DNA from: Paractinoplanes maris
Lineage (GTDB): Bacteria > Actinomycetota > Actinomycetes > Mycobacteriales > Micromonosporaceae
Reading direction: 5' to 3'
Length of the DNA: 64,000 nt
Assembly: GCF_023544465.1 (NCBI RefSeq)
Contig: NZ_JALPVL010000010.1
Span: 1 to 64,000, forward strand
Shown here: in pieces, positions 60,112 through 64,000 of the stretch
How positions within the stretch are numbered: position 1 is the stretch's first letter
How the letters are laid out: the number at the start of each line of letters is the position of its first letter
Made by a program: the position numbers and the translations under genes
The notes under the pieces: model-generated
Databases searched by the model: none
What the model was told of the DNA's origin: nothing
Seen by the model: only the letters and a program-made list of their open reading frames with translations

Positions 60112-60332
60112 CGGGAGGACCGCGACACGGCTGCCGGTCGCGTCCAGCATGACGGCGGCCGCGGCTCACAAACGTCAGCCGCGGCCCTTCACGAGCGGCA
60201 GCAACACCTCGTCCACGATCGCGACCAGCACATCGTCCTGGCGTTCGTGCTCGACGGTGCCGAGCGGGCCGAGCGAGCCGAGCGGCTGCGGCGCGGTGGC
60301 CGGGATCGGCCGTGAAAACGTCGGGCGGGCGG

Positions 60333-60364
60333 CCGGTGTCCCGCTCGGCAAAGCGGGACACCGG
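60333..60364 (-). terminator. Hairpin terminator of the nrdAB operon
   Basis: CCGGTGTCCCGCT (60333-60345) pairs perfectly with AGCGGGACACCGG (60352-60364), 13 bp with a 6-nt loop, starting 7 nt after the nrdB stop codon. No T-run follows. Confidence 0.75.
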
Positions 60365-60371
60365 AGATCGC

Positions 60372-61406
60372 TCAGAAGTCGTCGTCGAAGCTGACGCTTC
60401 CGGTCACGCCGACCTGGTAGGCCGAGACGCGGCGCTCGAAGAAGTTGGACAGCTCCTGCACGTCCTGCAGCTCCATGAAGGCGAACGGGTTCCGGCTGCC
60501 GTACATCGGGTCGATGCCCAGCACGGCCAGCCGGCGGTCGGCGACGTGCTGCAGGTATTCGCGCATGTCGGTCAGGGACATGCCGGAGACGCCCTGGGTG
60601 AGCAGGTCCTCGGCGAACTGGACCTCGCACTCGACGGCCTCGGCCAGCATCTGCTTGACCTGGTGTTCCAGGTCGGCGTCGAACAGGTCGGGCTCCTCCT
60701 GGCGCACGGTGTCGACCACGTCGAAGGCGAACGCCATGTGCATGCTCTCGTCGCGGAACACCCAGTTGGTGCCGGAGGCGAGGCCGTGCAACAGGCCCCG
60801 GGAGCGCAGGAAGTAGACGTACGCGAAGGCTCCGTAGAAGAACAGGCCCTCGATGCACGCGGCGAAGCAGATCAGGTTGAGCAGGAACGCGCGCCGGTCC
60901 TCGCGCGTGCGCAACGTGCGCAGCTCGTAGATCGAGTCGATCCACTTGAAGCAGAACTCGGCCTTGCGCGCGATCGACGGGATGTTCTCGACCGCGGCGA
61001 ACGCCTCGAACCGCTCCTGCTCGTCCGGGACGTACGTGTCGAGCAGGTTCAGATAGAACTGGACGTGCACGGCCTCCTCGAAGAGCTGCCGGGACAGGTA
61101 GAGGCGGCCCTCGGGCGAGTTGACGTGCTGATAGAGGTTGAGCACGAGGTTGTTGGCCACGATCGTGTCACCGGTCGCGAAGAACGCCACCAGCCGCGAC
61201 ACCAGGTGCTGCTCGGCCGGCGACAGCTTCGACAGGTCGGCCAGGTCGTTGTGCAGGTCGACCTCCTCGACGGTCCAGGTGTTCTTGATGGCGTCCTTGA
61301 ACCGGTCGAAGAAGTGCGGGTAGCGCATCGGCCGCAACGTCAGGTCCATGCCGGGATCGAGCAGCGTCTGCCGGGTCGCGGCGGGAGCGGGGGGAATGGT
61401 GGTCAC
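60372..61406 (-). CDS. nrdB: Ribonucleoside-diphosphate reductase, beta subunit (class I)
   Basis: A 344-residue radical-generating subunit. Metal ligands by motif: Asp80 in FFATGDTIVANN, Glu111 and His114 in FEEAVHVQFY, then Glu in CIEGLFFYG and Glu/His in FRDESMHMAF. The 31-residue spacing between first and second ligands matches E. coli D84/E115. Tyr118, four residues after His114, occupies the radical tyrosine position. Overall wording (FEEAVH, NNLVLNLYQH) recalls the Chlamydia-type class Ic subunit, which has Phe there. C-terminus VSFDDDF contacts the alpha subunit. GTG start overlaps the nrdA stop (GTGA). Confidence 0.93.
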   Translation of the reverse strand: MTTIPPAPAATRQTLLDPGMDLTLRPMRYPHFFDRFKDAIKNTWTVEEVDLHNDLADLSKLSPAEQHLVSRLVAFFATGDTIVANNLVLNLYQHVNSPEGRLYLSRQLFEEAVHVQFYLNLLDTYVPDEQERFEAFAAVENIPSIARKAEFCFKWIDSIYELRTLRTREDRRAFLLNLICFAACIEGLFFYGAFAYVYFLRSRGLLHGLASGTNWVFRDESMHMAFAFDVVDTVRQEEPDLFDADLEHQVKQMLAEAVECEVQFAEDLLTQGVSGMSLTDMREYLQHVADRRLAVLGIDPMYGSRNPFAFMELQDVQELSNFFERRVSAYQVGVTGSVSFDDDF

Positions 61407-63745
61407 TGGCAGGCCTCGCAGGAGTCGGGGTTTTCCAGGGAGCAGGCGAGCGCGGCCGGGGCGACGGAGACGGTGGCCTGCTGGATGCGGGTGGCGGGGC
61501 GGGAGCGCAGGTAGTACGACGTTTTCAGGCCGGCCTTCCAGGCGTAGAGATACATCGACGAGAGCTTGCCGATGGTCGGTGCGCTCAGGAAGAGGTTGAG
61601 CGACTGCGACTGGTCGATGTAGGGCGCCCGCGCCGCGGCCAGGTCGATCAGGGCCCGCTGCGGGAGTTCCCAGGCCGTCCGGAAGAGCTCGCGCACCTCG
61701 GCCGGCAGCTCGGCGATCTGCTGCACGGAACCCTCGGCCCGCTTGATCCGCTCCCGGATGGCGGCGGTCCACAGGCCGCGGGCCTTCAGTTCCCGTACGA
61801 GATAGGTGTTGATCTGCAGGAACTCGCCCGACATGGTCTCGCGCTTGAACAGGTTGGACACCTGCGGCTCGATGCACTCGTAACAGCCGGCGATGGACGC
61901 GATGGTCGCCGTCGGGGCGATTGCCACCAGCAGCGAGTTGCGCAGACCGCTCGTTCGCACGCGGGCGCGCAGATCCGTCCACCGTTGGGTCTGGGTGGGC
62001 GTGACACCCCACAGGTCGGGGTGCAGCTCGCCCCGGGCGGCGCGGGTCTCGGCGTACGCCGGATGGGCCCCGAACCGCTCGGCGAGCCCGGCCGACGTCT
62101 CCAGCGCGGTCAGGAAGATGTCCTCCTGCACCCGGGTCGACAGCTCCCGCGCCCCGGCCGAGTCGAACGGCAGCCGCAGCGTGAAGAACGCGTCCTGCAG
62201 CCCCATCAGCCCGAGGCCGACCGGCCGCCACCGCGGGTTCGACTTCGCGGCCTGCTCGGACGGGTAGTAGTTGATGTCGATCACCCGGTCGAGGAAGACG
62301 ACAGCGGTCCGCACGGTCTCGCGCAGCTTCTCCCAGTCGACGCCGCCGGCTGTGACGTGCGCGGCCAGGTTGACCGAGCCGAGGTTGCACACGGCCGTCT
62401 CGTCGTCGCTGTTCACCTCGAGGATCTCGGTGCACAGGTTCGACAGGTGGATCGTGTTGCCGGGCGCCCCGGTCTGGTTGGACAGCGCGTTCGAGCGGTC
62501 CTTGAACGTCATCCAGCCGTTGCCGGTCTGCGCGAGGGTGCGCATCATCCGGCCGTACAGGTCGCGGGCCTTGACCGTCTTGACGGCCTTCTTCTCGGCG
62601 GTGCGGTAGGCGAGGTCGAACGCGTCGCCGAACAGGTCGGGCAGCTCCGGAGCGTCCGACGGGTCGATCAGCGACCAGTCGCCGTCGGCCTCGACCCGGC
62701 GCATGAACTCGTCCGGGATCCAGTTGGCCAGGTTCAGATTGTGCGTACGCCGGGAGTCCTCGCCGGTGTTGTCGCGCAACTCGAGGAACTCCTCGATGTC
62801 CGGGTGCCACGGTTCGAGATAGACGCAGGCCGCGCCCTTGCGCCGGCCGCCCTGGTTGACCGCGGCCACGCCGGCGTCGAGCGTCTTGAGGAAGGGGACG
62901 ATGCCGTTCGACCGGCCGTTGGTGCCCCGGATGAGCGCGCCCCGGCCGCGGACGCGGGACCAGGCGATGCCGATGCCGCCGGAGAACTTCGACAGCTTCG
63001 CGACCTGGTGGTACCGCTCGTAGATGGAGTCGAGCTCGTCACGCGGGGAGTCGACCAGGAAGCAGGACGACATCTGGGTGTGCCGGGTGCCCGAGTTGAA
63101 CAGCGTCGGTGAGCTGGGCAGATAGGCCAGCGACGACATGAGGCGGTAGAAGCCGATCGCCTCGGCCGGTGACGTGGACAAACCGCACGCGACTCGCAGC
63201 AGGAAGTACTGCGGCGTCTCGAGCACCACGCGCTCCTGCGGGTGGCGCAACAGATAGCGGTCGGCCACCGTGCGCAGACCGAAGTATTCGAACCGCAGGT
63301 CGCCGTCCGGGTCGACCGCGTCGTCGAGTTCGCACGCGTGGCGCGCGGCCAAGCCGGCCGTCTCGTCGCTGATCAGCCCCTGGAGGTGCGCGTTCCGGAT
63401 CGATTCGCTGAAGCTGTGCACGCCCTGGAGGCGGACTTCCTGATCGACGTACGCGGCGAGCAGACGGGCCGCGAGCTTCGAGTACTGCGGTTCCTCGCCG
63501 ATCAGCTCGGCCGCCGTCCGGATCGTGAGCTGGTCGAGCTCGGCGGTGGTGGCACCGTCGTAGAGACCGCTGACCGTCCTGGTCGCGACCCGCAGCGGGT
63601 CCACCTCGCCGAGGTCGGCGACCCAGCGCTCGACCGCCTGGACGATCGTGGTGACGTCGACCGGCTCGAGACCGCCGTCGCGCTTGCGCACCCGCGGGTG
63701 CCGGCGTTGCTCCGGCACGGCGGTCGTGCCTTGGATGACCGTCAT
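61403..63745 (-). CDS. nrdA: Ribonucleoside-diphosphate reductase, alpha subunit (class I)
   Basis: A 780-residue catalytic subunit making deoxyribonucleotides. An ATP-cone at the N-terminus (VRKRDGGLEPVDVTTIVQAVERWV) gives allosteric activity control. The barrel carries LFNSGTRHTQMSSCFLVDS (substrate-reducing Cys), HLSNLCTEI and AVCNLGSVNLAAHV (catalytic Asn/Cys/Glu set), and MGLQDAFFTLRLPFDS. The C-terminal CEACQ is the shuttle cysteine pair. GAGGGA precedes ATG 63745. It lies behind a cobalamin riboswitch, so expression should fall when B12 allows a class II enzyme elsewhere to work. Confidence 0.95.
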   Translation of the reverse strand: MTVIQGTTAVPEQRRHPRVRKRDGGLEPVDVTTIVQAVERWVADLGEVDPLRVATRTVSGLYDGATTAELDQLTIRTAAELIGEEPQYSKLAARLLAAYVDQEVRLQGVHSFSESIRNAHLQGLISDETAGLAARHACELDDAVDPDGDLRFEYFGLRTVADRYLLRHPQERVVLETPQYFLLRVACGLSTSPAEAIGFYRLMSSLAYLPSSPTLFNSGTRHTQMSSCFLVDSPRDELDSIYERYHQVAKLSKFSGGIGIAWSRVRGRGALIRGTNGRSNGIVPFLKTLDAGVAAVNQGGRRKGAACVYLEPWHPDIEEFLELRDNTGEDSRRTHNLNLANWIPDEFMRRVEADGDWSLIDPSDAPELPDLFGDAFDLAYRTAEKKAVKTVKARDLYGRMMRTLAQTGNGWMTFKDRSNALSNQTGAPGNTIHLSNLCTEILEVNSDDETAVCNLGSVNLAAHVTAGGVDWEKLRETVRTAVVFLDRVIDINYYPSEQAAKSNPRWRPVGLGLMGLQDAFFTLRLPFDSAGARELSTRVQEDIFLTALETSAGLAERFGAHPAYAETRAARGELHPDLWGVTPTQTQRWTDLRARVRTSGLRNSLLVAIAPTATIASIAGCYECIEPQVSNLFKRETMSGEFLQINTYLVRELKARGLWTAAIRERIKRAEGSVQQIAELPAEVRELFRTAWELPQRALIDLAAARAPYIDQSQSLNLFLSAPTIGKLSSMYLYAWKAGLKTSYYLRSRPATRIQQATVSVAPAALACSLENPDSCEACQ

Positions 63746-63884
63746 GTTTCCCTCTTTCACGCCTTCGCGGGATCGAAGAGCGCGCAGGGGGACGCCGCCC
63801 GGACGCGACCGCACCCGGACTGATGGCGTCGGCCGTCCCACGCGGCCTTCGACCACCGCACGCCACGGCGGCGCACGGTGCGCT

Positions 63885-64000
63885 GGCAGGTCTTCGGACT
63901 CGTGGGCGCCCAACTCGTTGCCTACTGGCCGTCGCTTCCCAGGCCCTGCGGCCCAGTGCTTCTCTGACGGCGGTCGTTCCCACTCACCGCTGCGGGGCAG
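63885..64000 (-). promoter_or_regulatory. Cobalamin (B12) riboswitch upstream of nrdAB, 5' end cut by the window
   Basis: On the minus strand the 3' element GAGTCCGAAGACCTGCC (63901 to 63885) is a B12 box, preceded by the core pieces CACTGGG ... CCTGGGAAG (about 63960-63935) and GGTGAGTGGGAAC near the window end, with CCCGC at 63996-63992. Order and spacing match the cobalamin family. The same arrangement in Streptomyces controls the class Ia reductase operon. About 140 nt separate it from the nrdA start. Confidence 0.9.

Overview
The window reads as about 64 kb of chromosome from a very high-GC actinobacterium. Start codons are often GTG, stop/start overlaps of the GTGA and ATGA type are common, and LacI-linked sugar ABC operons lack their own ATPase. 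There is a DUF222/HNH endonuclease gene and a cobalamin riboswitch in front of a class I ribonucleotide reductase. Micromonosporaceae (Actinoplanes-like) is my best guess, from general gene style only.

Layout. 0-0.13 kb: edge of an IS5-type insertion sequence sitting just behind a small gene. 0.1-7.3 kb: envelope and miscellaneous genes (acyltransferase, alpha/beta hydrolase, secreted lysyl oxidase, DUF389 membrane protein, membrane-anchored propeller-like protein). 7.3-23 kb: the most interesting region, a uronate/sugar-acid locus. It holds a LacI regulator, an eight-gene operon (substrate-binding protein, two permeases, two Gfo/Idh oxidoreductase plus TIM-barrel isomerase pairs, a LarA-like nickel-pincer racemase), a divergent uronate isomerase and fructuronate-reductase pair, and larC, larB and larE, which build the nickel-pincer nucleotide. 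A LacI-type operator with the pattern TGGCAA-NCGN-TTGCCA occurs both at the divergent uronate promoter and in front of larE. No mannonate dehydratase is present. I propose that the LarA homologue epimerises D-mannonate to D-gluconate, replacing the dehydratase step.

23-31 kb: acyl-AMP ligase, SDR/TetR pair, roadblock-like protein, ArsR regulator, a second SDR, a decayed GGDEF-EAL gene, and CutC. 31.2-33 kb: a gene-free minisatellite tract. 33-46.3 kb: DUF222/HNH endonuclease, GNAT, UDP-glucose pyrophosphorylase with an Mrp ATPase, a PadR-ABC-FtsX operon, acyl-CoA synthetase, L,D-transpeptidase, an ArsR/cation-efflux operon with a perfect operator palindrome, and a lower-GC hypothetical gene. 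46.6-52.6 kb: a second LacI/ABC sugar locus with a GH127 beta-L-arabinofuranosidase. 52.6-60.1 kb: minisatellites, an odd ABC ATPase pair, a PepSY membrane protein, DinB-like and hypothetical genes, and a ferredoxin-like/FhuF-like pair. 60.3-64 kb: nrdB and nrdA behind a cobalamin riboswitch that runs off the window edge.

A theme across the window is short tandem repeats. Inside genes the units are multiples of three (acyltransferase tail 24 bp, larC linker 21/24 bp, larB tail 39/42 bp, ArsR tail 12 bp). Between genes they include 16-, 17-, 18- and about 54-bp units. All calls are from reading sequence and motifs; no database search was run.
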